From Novosphingobium sp. AP12 (GTDB lineage: Bacteria > Pseudomonadota > Alphaproteobacteria > Sphingomonadales > Sphingomonadaceae), in assembly GCF_000281975.1 (NCBI RefSeq), contig NZ_AKKE01000139.1, positions 41,224 through 105,223 of the forward strand: a stretch of DNA of 64,000 bases, written 5' to 3'. Under the pieces are notes generated by a model that worked only from the letters and a program-made list of their open reading frames with translations, was not told the DNA's origin and ran no database searches. Position 1 is the stretch's first letter; every line of letters begins with the position of its first letter. A program made the position numbers and the translations under genes. Positions 38,525-45,970 of the stretch are shown here, in pieces.

Positions 38525-39037
38525 TCACTTGCCCTTGAACAGGCGAGCGAGGACGAAACCGACGCCGACGGCAATGCCCACGGCCATGCCGGGGCTGTTG
38601 CGCACGAATTCGCGCGCATCGTCGCCAAGATCCTCGAGCGACTTCTCGTCGAGCTTGGCAGCCGCATCGTTCAGCGACTTTGATGCCGTGCGGGCATAGT
38701 CGCCGTACTTGGCGCCGACCTTCTCGTCGATGAGGGTGGCGTTATCGTCGATCAGCCTGGAGATGCCGACGATCGCCTGGCTGGTCTTGGCCTTGCCTTC
38801 GACAGCATATTCGGCGGCCTTCACCTTGGCGTCGGCGGCGAAGGTATTGGCCTTTTCCTTGGCTTCGTCCGAGCGCACCTTGGCCTCGCTGGTCCATTCG
38901 CCCTTGGCCTGGCTCAGCTTGTCCTTGTATTCGCCTGCCAGTGCCTGCGCACCGGCCTTTGCCTCTTCCACGGCCTTGGAGAAGTGATTCTTGGCGCTTT
39001 CGGTGCCGTTTCCGGCGGAGATGGTGGGATCGACCAT
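38525..39037 (-). CDS. DUF883/ElaB-YqjD-like tail-anchored protein
   Basis: 170 residues from ATG 39037 with GGAAGGA upstream. Residues 1-120 are a Lys/Ala/Glu-rich amphipathic helix of LEA-like character (KAGAQALAGEYKDKLSQAKG, DEAKEKANTFAADAKVKAAE). The C-terminus has a Gly-rich membrane segment, GMAVGIAVGVGFVLARLF, directly preceded by EFVRNSP, the hallmark of ElaB/YqjD/YgaM proteins, which tether ribosomes to the inner membrane in E. coli at stationary phase. First gene of the four-gene cluster; divergent from eno across 180 bases. Confidence 0.75.
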   Translation of the reverse strand: MVDPTISAGNGTESAKNHFSKAVEEAKAGAQALAGEYKDKLSQAKGEWTSEAKVRSDEAKEKANTFAADAKVKAAEYAVEGKAKTSQAIVGISRLIDDNATLIDEKVGAKYGDYARTASKSLNDAAAKLDEKSLEDLGDDAREFVRNSPGMAVGIAVGVGFVLARLFKGK

Positions 39038-39217
39038 GATGGTATTCCTTCCTTTTCTACCCTTGGCGCGGGGGTGCTGCCCTTATAGGCCATATGAGGA
39101 CATAGTAACACAATTTGCGCGACGATATTGCTGCAACGCAACTTGCCACGCGAAGTTCCCCTGCTAAGACCGCCGCAAACGGCGCGGCCGGCGCGCCGAC
39201 AGGAGGAGAACCGCCCA

Positions 39218-40504
39218 ATGACCGCGATCATCGACATCCACGGCCGCGAAATTCTCGACAGCCGCGGCAACCCCACCGTTGAAGTGGACGTACTCCTCGA
39301 AGACGGCAGCTTCGGCCGCGCCGCCGTGCCCTCGGGCGCCTCGACCGGCGCCCACGAAGCCGTCGAACTGCGCGATGGCGACAAGGACCGCTATCTCGGC
39401 AAGGGCGTGCTCAAGGCCGTCGACGCGGTGAACGGCGAAATCGCCGAAGCCCTCGTCGGCACCGACGCGGAAGACCAGCGCGACCTCGACCTCGCGATGA
39501 TCGAACTGGACGGCACCGCCAACAAGGCGCGCCTCGGTGCCAACGCCATCCTCGGTGTCAGCCTCGCCGCCGCCAAGGCCGCCGCCAATGCACGCGGCCT
39601 GCCGCTCTACTCCTACGTCGGCGGCGTTTCGGCGCATGTCCTCCCGGTGCCGATGATGAACATCATCAACGGCGGCGAGCATGCCGACAACCCGATCGAC
39701 TTCCAGGAATTCATGATCATGCCGGTCGGCGCCGACTCGTTGGCCGAAGCGGTGCGCTGGGGTGCGGAAATCTTCCACACGCTCAAGAAGGGCCTGCACG
39801 AGAAGGGTCTTGCCACCGCAGTGGGCGACGAGGGCGGCTTCGCGCCGAACCTCGCCAGCACGCGCGACGCGCTGGACTTCGTCATGGCCTCGATCGAGAA
39901 GGCCGGGTTCAGGCCGGGCACGGACATCCAGCTCGCGCTCGACTGCGCCTCGACCGAGTTCTTCAAGAACGGCAAGTACGAGATCAGCGGCGAGGGCCTG
40001 AGCCTGTCGCCGGTGGCCTTCGCCGACTATCTCGCGGACCTGTGCGATGCCTACCCGATCATCTCGGTCGAGGACGGCATGGCCGAGGATGATTTCGAGG
40101 GCTGGAAGGCGCTCACCGACAAGGTCGGCAAGAAGGTGCAGCTGGTGGGCGACGACCTCTTCGTCACCAACCCCAAGCGCCTGACCATGGGCATCGAGAA
40201 GGGCCTCGCCAACTCGCTGCTGGTCAAGGTGAACCAGATCGGCACCCTGACCGAAACGCTGGAAGCCGTGTCGATCGCCAATCGCGCCGGCTACACCGCC
40301 GTCATGTCGCACCGCTCGGGCGAGACCGAGGATGCGACCATTGCCGACCTCGCGGTTGCCACCAACTGCGGCCAGATCAAGACCGGTTCGCTCGCCCGTT
40401 CGGACCGGCTTGCGAAGTACAACCAGCTTATCCGCATCGAGGAAGAGCTGGGCAAGGCTGCGCGCTACGCCGGCATCGGCGCGTTCGGCCGCCTCGGCGC
40501 CTGA
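39218..40504 (+). CDS. eno: Enolase (phosphopyruvate hydratase)
   Basis: 428 residues from ATG 39218 with AGGAGGAG upstream. N-terminal motif IHGREILDSRGNPTVEVDV and SGASTGAHEAVELRD; the catalytic Glu lies in TAVGDEGGFAPN, metal Asp and Glu in LALDCAST and ISVEDGMAEDD, and the signature LVKVNQIGTLTET contains the catalytic Lys. Converts 2-phosphoglycerate to phosphoenolpyruvate, and in many bacteria is part of the RNA degradosome. Standard length. A GC-rich stem-loop lies downstream. Confidence 0.97.
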   Translation: MTAIIDIHGREILDSRGNPTVEVDVLLEDGSFGRAAVPSGASTGAHEAVELRDGDKDRYLGKGVLKAVDAVNGEIAEALVGTDAEDQRDLDLAMIELDGTANKARLGANAILGVSLAAAKAAANARGLPLYSYVGGVSAHVLPVPMMNIINGGEHADNPIDFQEFMIMPVGADSLAEAVRWGAEIFHTLKKGLHEKGLATAVGDEGGFAPNLASTRDALDFVMASIEKAGFRPGTDIQLALDCASTEFFKNGKYEISGEGLSLSPVAFADYLADLCDAYPIISVEDGMAEDDFEGWKALTDKVGKKVQLVGDDLFVTNPKRLTMGIEKGLANSLLVKVNQIGTLTETLEAVSIANRAGYTAVMSHRSGETEDATIADLAVATNCGQIKTGSLARSDRLAKYNQLIRIEEELGKAARYAGIGAFGRLGA

Positions 40505-40564
40505 TCGCCATCTTCGTTGGCGCGGGGCCTTCAGGGGGCCTCGCGGCGGCGGACGATAATCAAA

Positions 40565-40600
40565 CGGCCGTCCGGCGCTTCGTATGCGCCTGGGCGGCCG
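40565..40600 (+). terminator. Possible terminator hairpin after eno
   Basis: CGGCCG...GGCGC pairs with GCGCC...CGGCCG around a 7-base loop with a few mismatches in the middle, followed by ATTTGTG. The T-run is short, so termination is plausible but not certain. Confidence 0.4.
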
Positions 40601-40717
40601 ATTTGTGTCGCGGGTGACCAGCGCCGATGGACGGCACCGGCCACCCGCTCACCTCCGCATCATTTCACCGGGCCTCCTCCCATGGGGCTAAGAGGGTTGA
40701 TAGCCCGGCGCCGCCGG

Positions 40718-41278
40718 TCAGCGCGGCGCGGCGATTTCCTTTGCGGAATCGTCGAGCCGCACGATCGAGCGGGATGCGGAGGCGAAGTATTCGAGCATGG
40801 CGGCATAGCCCCGCGCGCTCAGCTTGACGTAGACCCGGCGGGCATCCCCGGGGTCGGCTTCGCGTACCAGCAGGCCCTGCTTTTCCAGGATCGCGATCCA
40901 GCGCAGCGCGGTCGTCGATGGGACGGCCGAGCCGATGCAGGCGCTGGTCACCGAGACGCGGCGCCGCTCCTTCGCGGCGATGAACAGGTCGAGCAGGATG
41001 TCCCATGCAGGTTCACCGAACAGTTCCTCCGAGCGGAAGATCTTGGTGCGCCGCCGCCTGTCGTCGTAGTTCTGGCGGGCGAGTTCGACCCAGATCGGGT
41101 GGTCCTGGCTGGCCGTGACCTTGCCGCCTTCGGCGGTCCCGCCCGCCAGCGAATCGAGGATGGCGGAAGGGCTTTCGCCGATTTCCAGTTCGCGCGCCAT
41201 CGCCAGAAGTTCGTTGGCTATGCCGATCAGCCGGATGGCCTTCGCCCGATTGCGCATCAACTGGTCCGTGTTCTCCAT
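40718..41278 (-). CDS. MarR-family winged-helix regulator
   Basis: 186 residues from ATG 41278. The C-terminal winged helix spans about residues 85-170: PAWDILLDLFIAAKERRRVS, then ACIGSAVPSTTALRWIAILE as the recognition region, and the basic wing LLVREADPGDARRVYVKLSA, typical of MarR proteins. The N-terminal 75 residues (MENTDQLMRNRAKAIRLIGI...) are an extra helical segment of unknown role. No operon partner; a small helical protein gene lies 185 bases upstream on the same strand. Ligand and target genes unknown. Confidence 0.82.
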   Translation of the reverse strand: MENTDQLMRNRAKAIRLIGIANELLAMARELEIGESPSAILDSLAGGTAEGGKVTASQDHPIWVELARQNYDDRRRRTKIFRSEELFGEPAWDILLDLFIAAKERRRVSVTSACIGSAVPSTTALRWIAILEKQGLLVREADPGDARRVYVKLSARGYAAMLEYFASASRSIVRLDDSAKEIAAPR

Positions 41279-41463
41279 CGAATAGGGCCGCCAGCTGTAG
41301 GCCGCGTGACTTCATCAGCGGAAGTCGACCGCGCGGCGATTATTCCCAATGTTGCGAGAAAAGCCGCGCCGATCAGGGTAATTACCTGATTGTTTTCGCG
41401 TTTCTGCTTCGTCCGCCACGGATACAACCATAGGCAGTCATCCGCATTGGCGTCTTGCGTAGC

Positions 41464-41655
41464 CTAATCCGTATTGGATGCATCGCGCGGCACGCCGAAC
41501 TCGCGGCACAACGCTTCGATGGCGGCTTCGAGATGGGCCGCGGCCACGAGCGCCCCGATCGTTTCCATTTCTACCAGTCGCGCCTGCAGTTCGGTTACCA
41601 GCGACTTCGCAATTCCGTCCGTGTTCACCCAAGTGTTCTCCATCGGGGCGGGCAT
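41464..41655 (-). CDS. Small helical hypothetical protein
   Basis: 63 residues if started at ATG 41655 (MPAPMENTWVNTDGIAKSLV); ATG 41742 or 41643 are alternatives. The body LVTELQARLVEMETIGALVA, AAHLEAAIEALCREFGV looks like two amphipathic helices, the composition of a real protein and similar in style to small helical proteins common in sphingomonads. No family named. The N-terminal MENT is shared with the neighbouring MarR protein, possibly by chance. Confidence 0.55.
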   Translation of the reverse strand: MPAPMENTWVNTDGIAKSLVTELQARLVEMETIGALVAAAHLEAAIEALCREFGVPRDASNTD

Positions 41656-41873
41656 TACCCCGCACCGGACCCGGATATCCGGGCCGTGATTGGCGACCTC
41701 ACCATTTTCGCATGGTGTTGGCAGTCGTAAAGACACCTCCATTTCAGATCAAAATCGGAGATGCATGACGGCGACTACACGATGACGGAGGATTGGATAC
41801 CGAGAATTCCGGATTGTCCCAGTTGTGGGCATTCCGTTCGGACGAATTACGCCAGAAGGAATTGCGGTTCGGT

Positions 41874-41896
41874 GAACGAATTACGTAAATTCGTTC
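41874..41896. promoter_or_regulatory. 23-bp inverted repeat in an AT-rich gap
   Basis: GAACGAATT and AATTCGTTC are perfect inverted 9-mers separated by ACGTA. A related direct copy of its left part, GTTCGGACGAATTACG, lies at 41836-41851 and GTTCGGTGAACGAATTACG at 41867-41885. Located 28 bases past the aldo/keto reductase stop and upstream of the small helical gene at 41655. Could be a regulator site or a weak terminator. Confidence 0.4.
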
Positions 41897-41924
41897 ATAA
41901 ATTGGCCACGCTAAGTATCAATAC

Positions 41925-42866
41925 TTATAAACGGGCATTCAGGCGCGCGGAAACACTTTCATCCAGCTTCATCCGCGCGCTTCTGGCGAGATCGGCGACC
42001 TGTTCGGGGCTCGTCGCGCTGGCGAGAGGGGCGGCGATCGCGCGGCGCGTGTTGAGCCAGGCGAGGGCGACCTGCGCCGGCGTCGCGCCCAGATCATCGG
42101 CCACTTCGCGCAAGGCCGCGAGCGTTTCCCATCCGCCGTCCGCCGCCGCCTGGTCGAGGCCGCGCGCACGGTCGGAGCCGGCCCAGTCGTCCGCCGAACG
42201 GTACTTGCCCGAGAGGAAGCCCGAGGCCAGGCCGTAATAGGGCAGCGCCGCGATTCCGCGCGCTACGCACAGGTCCTGAAGCGGACCTTCGAAGCTGCTG
42301 CGAGCGACGAGATTGTAGAGGGGTTGCAGCACCGTGAAGGGCTGGGTGCCGAGCCGGTCGGCGGTTTCAAGCGCGGCGGCGAGCCGCTCGGCCGTGTAGT
42401 TCGAGGCGCCGAGTTCGCGCGCCTGCCCCGAACGGAACGCGGTGCCGAAGGCATCGACCGCCTCGTCCAGCGGCGTGGTGGGATCATCGCGGTGCGCGTA
42501 GTAGAGGTCGACGTAGTCGGTGCGCAGACGTTCCAGCGAGCCTTCGAGGGCGGGCCCGACCGCTTCCGGGCGCAGCGCGCCGGGCGGTCCGCCCTGTCCG
42601 GTCTTGGTGCCGATGCGCATCTCGGAGCGCACGCCCCGGCTTTCCATCCACTCGCCGATGATCGCCTCGGATTCGCCGCCCTTGTTGCCGGGGACCCAGT
42701 TCGAATAGCCCTCGGCCGTGTCGATCATCCGGCCGCCCGCCTCGAAGAAGGCGTCGAGCACGGCGAAGCTGCGGTCCCGGTCGATCGTCCATCCGAAGAC
42801 ATTGCCGCCCAAGACGAGCGGTATGCCCGTGATGGCGGGATGATCGACCGGGTTCGCGTCAGCCAC
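41925..42866 (-). CDS. Aldo/keto reductase
   Basis: 313 residues from GTG 42866 (TTG 42869 equally possible), overlapping the ribH stop by eight bases. The (beta/alpha)8 aldo/keto reductase tetrad is present: Asp and Tyr in MIDTAEGYSNWVPG, Lys in MRIGTKTGQ, His in DLYYAHRDD. Cofactor-binding elements LVLGGNVFGW and GASNYTAERL are typical of the YajO/Gas-type oxidoreductase subgroup. NADPH is the likely cofactor; substrate unknown. Co-transcribed with ribB-ribH, perhaps by read-through and not by shared function. Confidence 0.88.
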   Translation of the reverse strand: MADANPVDHPAITGIPLVLGGNVFGWTIDRDRSFAVLDAFFEAGGRMIDTAEGYSNWVPGNKGGESEAIIGEWMESRGVRSEMRIGTKTGQGGPPGALRPEAVGPALEGSLERLRTDYVDLYYAHRDDPTTPLDEAVDAFGTAFRSGQARELGASNYTAERLAAALETADRLGTQPFTVLQPLYNLVARSSFEGPLQDLCVARGIAALPYYGLASGFLSGKYRSADDWAGSDRARGLDQAAADGGWETLAALREVADDLGATPAQVALAWLNTRRAIAAPLASATSPEQVADLARSARMKLDESVSARLNARL

Positions 42867-43281
42867 CAAACTTGTCCTTCAGTCCGTAAAGGGCGATGGC
42901 GGCCTTCGCAGCCTCGCCGCCCTTGTCCTTCTGAGCGGGGTCGGCGCGTACGAGCGCCTGTTCCTCGTTCTCAACGGTAAGGATGCCGTTGCCGATGGCA
43001 ATGCCGTCCATGGTAAGCGCCATGACCCCGCGGGCACTTTCGCCCGCGACGATCTCGAAATGGTAGGTCTCGCCGCGGATGACCACGCCGATCGCGACGT
43101 AGCCGTCATAGTCGCCGGTCGCGTCGGCGAGCGAGATCGCGGCCGGGATTTCCAGCGCGCCGGGCACGGTGACGACTTCCGCCTTGTGGCCCGCGGCCTT
43201 GAGCGCGGCCTTGGCGCCGGCGATCAGCATGTCGTTGAGAGCGTCGTAGAATCGGGCTTCGACGATGAGGAAGCGGGCCAT
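42859..43281 (-). CDS. ribH: 6,7-dimethyl-8-ribityllumazine synthase
   Basis: 140 residues from ATG 43281, one base after the ribB stop. Family motifs: FLIVEARFYDALNDMLIAGA, VTVPGALEIPAAI, AIGVVIRGETYHFEIVAGES (with the conserved His) and IAIGNGILTVENEEQA. Condenses the RibB product 3,4-dihydroxy-2-butanone 4-phosphate with the ribityl pyrimidine in riboflavin synthesis; probably forms pentamers or icosahedra as in relatives. Operon order ribB-ribH-aldo/keto reductase. Confidence 0.95.
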   Translation of the reverse strand: MARFLIVEARFYDALNDMLIAGAKAALKAAGHKAEVVTVPGALEIPAAISLADATGDYDGYVAIGVVIRGETYHFEIVAGESARGVMALTMDGIAIGNGILTVENEEQALVRADPAQKDKGGEAAKAAIALYGLKDKFGG

Positions 43282-43282
43282 G

Positions 43283-44593
43283 TCAGTTCGATCCTTCGAT
43301 AGTGTCGACGATGGGACGCTCGCCGACGATATTGAGCCCATAGCCTTCCAGCGCGACAAGGGAATGGCGCGTGTTGGTCAGGAGCACCATGTCGTGCACG
43401 CCAAGCTCGGCGAGGATCTGGGCGCCCACGCCGTAGTCGCGCAGTTCCTCAAGGTCCGGGGTGCCGCCGTTGCGGAATTCCTGCTTGATGTCCATCACCC
43501 GCGACATCAGCTTGTTCATCGGCCGGTTGATGACGACGATCACGCCGGAGCCTTCCTCGGCGATCATGTTCATCGAGCGCTGGAGCAGCTCGCTGCGGTC
43601 GCCGGTGTCTTCGCCGAAGATGTCCGCGAAGAGCGACAGCGTGTGCATGCGCACCAGCGTCGGCTGCGAGGGATCGATGCGGCCCTTGACCAGTGCGACC
43701 GTCTCGTCGCCGGTGGCGCGGTTGAAGTAGGAGCGCGCGACCCAGTCGCCGCCGTTGCGCGAGTGGAAGGTGATCTCGTTGCGCTTCTCGATCATGCGGT
43801 CGTGGCGGCGGCGGTAGGCGATGAGGTCGCGGATGGTGCCGATCTTGAGGTCGTGCAGCCGCGCGAAGCCCATCAGGTCGTCCATGCGCGCCATGGTGCC
43901 GTCCTCCTTCATGATCTCGCAGATCACGCCCGAGGGGTTGAGCCCGGCAAGACGCGAGATATCGACCGCCGCCTCGGTATGGCCGGCGCGGACGAGGACG
44001 CCGCCGTCCTTCGCGCGCAGCGGGAAGACGTGGCCCGGCGAGACGATGTCGTCCCGCCCCTTGGTGCCGTCGATGGCGACGGAGATGGTGCGGGCGCGGT
44101 CCCCGGCGGAGATGCCGGTGGTGATGCCCTCGCGCGCCTCGATCGAGACGGTGAAGGCGGTTTCGTGCCGGCTGCCGTTGTTGGCGCTCATGAGGTTGAG
44201 GCCAAGTTCGTCGACCCGGCCGCTGGTCAGCGTGAGACAGATCAGGCCGCGCCCATGGGTCGCCATGAAATTGACGGCGGCGGGCGTTGCCATCTGCGCG
44301 GGGATGATGAGATCGCCCTCGTTCTCGCGGTCCTCGTCGTCGACGAGGATGAACATGCGGCCATTACGGGCCTCGTCGATGATCTCCTCGATAGGCACGA
44401 GCATGTCGCGGTCGTCGTTGGCGAAGAGGACGCGCTCAAGCTTGCCGAGCGTTTCGGCGGTGGGATTCCAGTCCGGCTCGGTGCAGTCGCGCAGGGTGTT
44501 GGCGTGGAGGCCGGCGGCGCGGGCGAGGCCTGCCTTGCTCATGCCGCCGTCGTTGACGAGCTTGCGGACCTTGTCGATCACATCGGTAGCCAT
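43283..44593 (-). CDS. ribB: 3,4-dihydroxy-2-butanone-4-phosphate synthase with N-terminal HTH and degenerate RibA half
   Basis: 436 residues from ATG 44593 (GTG 44611 would add six). Residues about 1-60 are a Cro/CI-like helix-turn-helix segment (GGMSKAGLARAAGLHANTLR). Residues about 65-270 are RibB with the acidic loop FILVDDEDRENEGDL and HTEAAVDISRLAGLNPSG. The C-terminal 160 residues align with GTP cyclohydrolase II, but the zinc Cys cluster is replaced (MHTLSLFADIFGEDTGDRSE has no Cys), so RibA activity is not expected, as in RibBX-type proteins of alphaproteobacteria. Nested inverted repeats lie at its promoter, suggesting self-regulation through the HTH. Confidence 0.92.
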   Translation of the reverse strand: MATDVIDKVRKLVNDGGMSKAGLARAAGLHANTLRDCTEPDWNPTAETLGKLERVLFANDDRDMLVPIEEIIDEARNGRMFILVDDEDRENEGDLIIPAQMATPAAVNFMATHGRGLICLTLTSGRVDELGLNLMSANNGSRHETAFTVSIEAREGITTGISAGDRARTISVAIDGTKGRDDIVSPGHVFPLRAKDGGVLVRAGHTEAAVDISRLAGLNPSGVICEIMKEDGTMARMDDLMGFARLHDLKIGTIRDLIAYRRRHDRMIEKRNEITFHSRNGGDWVARSYFNRATGDETVALVKGRIDPSQPTLVRMHTLSLFADIFGEDTGDRSELLQRSMNMIAEEGSGVIVVINRPMNKLMSRVMDIKQEFRNGGTPDLEELRDYGVGAQILAELGVHDMVLLTNTRHSLVALEGYGLNIVGERPIVDTIEGSN

Positions 44594-44601
44594 TGGAATG
44601 T

Positions 44602-44638
44602 CCAATCTCACATTTTGATGTGACGCGAATAAGATTGG
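44602..44638 (-). promoter_or_regulatory. Nested inverted repeats at the ribB promoter
   Basis: Outer CCAATC/GATTGG (44602-44607 and 44633-44638) encloses TCACAT-TTTG-ATGTGA (44608-44623); a further TCACATT lies at 44640-44646. On the minus strand, a TTGATT (-35-like) and TATTCG (-10-like) spaced 17 bases overlap these repeats, placing the site over a plausible promoter 10-60 bases before the ribB start. Candidate operator for the HTH domain of RibB itself or another regulator. Confidence 0.5.
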
Positions 44639-44650
44639 ATCACATTGAAA

Positions 44651-45454
44651 TCAAGTGCCCTTGAATTCGGGTGTCCGCTTGGCGAGGAATGCGGCAACCG
44701 CTTCCTCATGATCGGCGGTGGCGTGAGCAGCGGCCTGCATGGCGGACGCCATCTCCAGCAGCGTGGCGAGATCGGCGCGGCGGCCCTCCCAGAGCAGGCG
44801 CTTGGTCATGCGCACGGCATGGGGAGGGTTGGCGGCGATCCGCCGGGCGAGAGTGCGGGCAGCGTCTAGTAGCTCGGCATCAGGCACCACGCGGCTGACC
44901 AGGCCGCAGGCGAGTGCCTCGGCGGCGTCGATCGGATCGCCGGTCAGCGCCATCTCGGCGGCCTTGGACCAGCCGACCACACGCGGCAGCAGCCAGGAAC
45001 CGCCATCTCCCGCGATCAGACCAAGCTTCACGAAGCTCTCGGCGAACTTGGCGCTCTCACCCGCGATGCGCAGGTCGCACATGCAGGTGAGGTCGCAGCC
45101 CGCGCCCATGGCGGCGCCGTTGACCGCCGCGATCACCGGAACCTCCAGCGCGGCGAAAGCGAGCGGAAGGCGCTGAATGCCGCGCTTGTAGGCAAGCCGC
45201 GTCGCCGCCGGGGAACCGGCGTTGAGGTTTCCGCCGGGCTTCATCTGGTTGATGTTGCCGCCCGAAGAGAAGCCCTTGCCCGCGCCGGTCAGGATGGCGA
45301 CGCGCGCTGCGGGGTCGGCGTCGAGGCGGGTGAGGGCGGCGGTCAGCGCCTCGACCATCTCGGGGTCGGAGATCGGGTTGCGCAGGTCAGGGCGGTTGAG
45401 GGTGAGGAGGACGATGCCTTCCTCGTCAATCTCATAGAGTACCGCCTCGTCCAT
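44651..45454 (-). CDS. Crotonase (enoyl-CoA hydratase/isomerase family)
   Basis: 267 residues from ATG 45454 with AGGAGA upstream. The oxyanion-hole segments are GKGFSSGGNINQMK and NGAAMGAGCDLTCMCDLR. In the catalytic region the usual PE(I/V) is replaced: FAESFVKLGLIAGDGGSW, so the second catalytic Glu of classic hydratases is missing while an Asp lies in AGDGG, as in several crotonases with other activities (isomerase, dehalogenase or specialised hydratase types). The tail VAAFLAKRTPEFKGT is typical. Probably acts on a CoA ester in the local catabolic group; exact reaction unknown. Confidence 0.87.
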   Translation of the reverse strand: MDEAVLYEIDEEGIVLLTLNRPDLRNPISDPEMVEALTAALTRLDADPAARVAILTGAGKGFSSGGNINQMKPGGNLNAGSPAATRLAYKRGIQRLPLAFAALEVPVIAAVNGAAMGAGCDLTCMCDLRIAGESAKFAESFVKLGLIAGDGGSWLLPRVVGWSKAAEMALTGDPIDAAEALACGLVSRVVPDAELLDAARTLARRIAANPPHAVRMTKRLLWEGRRADLATLLEMASAMQAAAHATADHEEAVAAFLAKRTPEFKGT

Positions 45455-45970
45455 CCGTCGTCTCCTGTAGCGTGCCGGGTCTTGTTGCATCGATACCGGC
45501 ATCGGTGTCGACCCTATCCTCCCTGTTCCGAAAGAATGGGAGGGCGAGCTGCCGACGAAGTCGGATGGTGGAGGGGTAATGAAGACCTCTCCGCCAGCCC
45601 TGACGGCTGCCGCATCCCCGTTGCTTCGCTTCAGGAGGACAGGGCGGCCGGCACTATCCATTTTCCTACAGAGGGCCGGGCGGGGTATTTCCGCGGGATG
45701 CCCACGCGCCCTGCCCTCATCGTCACCAACTGGTCGCTGCCCGATGCGCCCGGGAAGGTGACAGGTGTAACCTGCAAGGTGACACATGCGGCATCCAGGG
45801 TGACACCTGTCACCTGCAAAGCGACACTTCCGGCGCGCAAGGCGACACTTCCGGCGCCCAAGGCGACACTTTTCGGGCGCAAGGCGACACATCCCGGCCG
45901 CAAGGCGACACCTTTCCCGCCAGGACCGTGTAAACCGTGTAAACCTGTGTCGCCTTGCGGCGCGAAAGAC
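45455..45970. other. Intergenic region with tandem repeat array
   Basis: 516 bases between two minus-strand genes. Frames on both strands cross it but look like antisense shadows. The right half holds the 21-bp array (45755-45922), then two GTGTAAACC copies and an inverted copy of the array unit at 45947-45961. The left part shows nothing recognisable apart from room for the crotonase promoter. Confidence 0.5.
45755..45922. repeat. Eight tandem 21-bp repeats (iteron-like array)
   Basis: Units start at 45755, 45776, 45797, 45818, 45839, 45860, 45881 and 45902, an exact 21-base period. The unit core is AAGGCGACAC (AAGGTGACA in the first two), followed by a variable GC-rich half; units 4 and 5 are nearly identical. 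An inverted copy of the core, GTGTCGCCTTGCGGC (45947-45961), pairs perfectly with GCCGCAAGGCGACAC (45897-45911). The third unit contains GGTGACA-CC-TGTCACC, itself palindromic. Confidence 0.92.

Noticed and set aside
41761..42237. Plus-strand frame beginning with a CPSCGH zinc-ribbon-like segment
   Set aside because: It continues antisense into the aldo/keto reductase gene, and the Cys pattern is too short to support a domain.
45755..45922. Tandem array as a CRISPR
   Set aside because: Units are directly adjacent at 21 bases with no unique spacers, and no cas genes are present.
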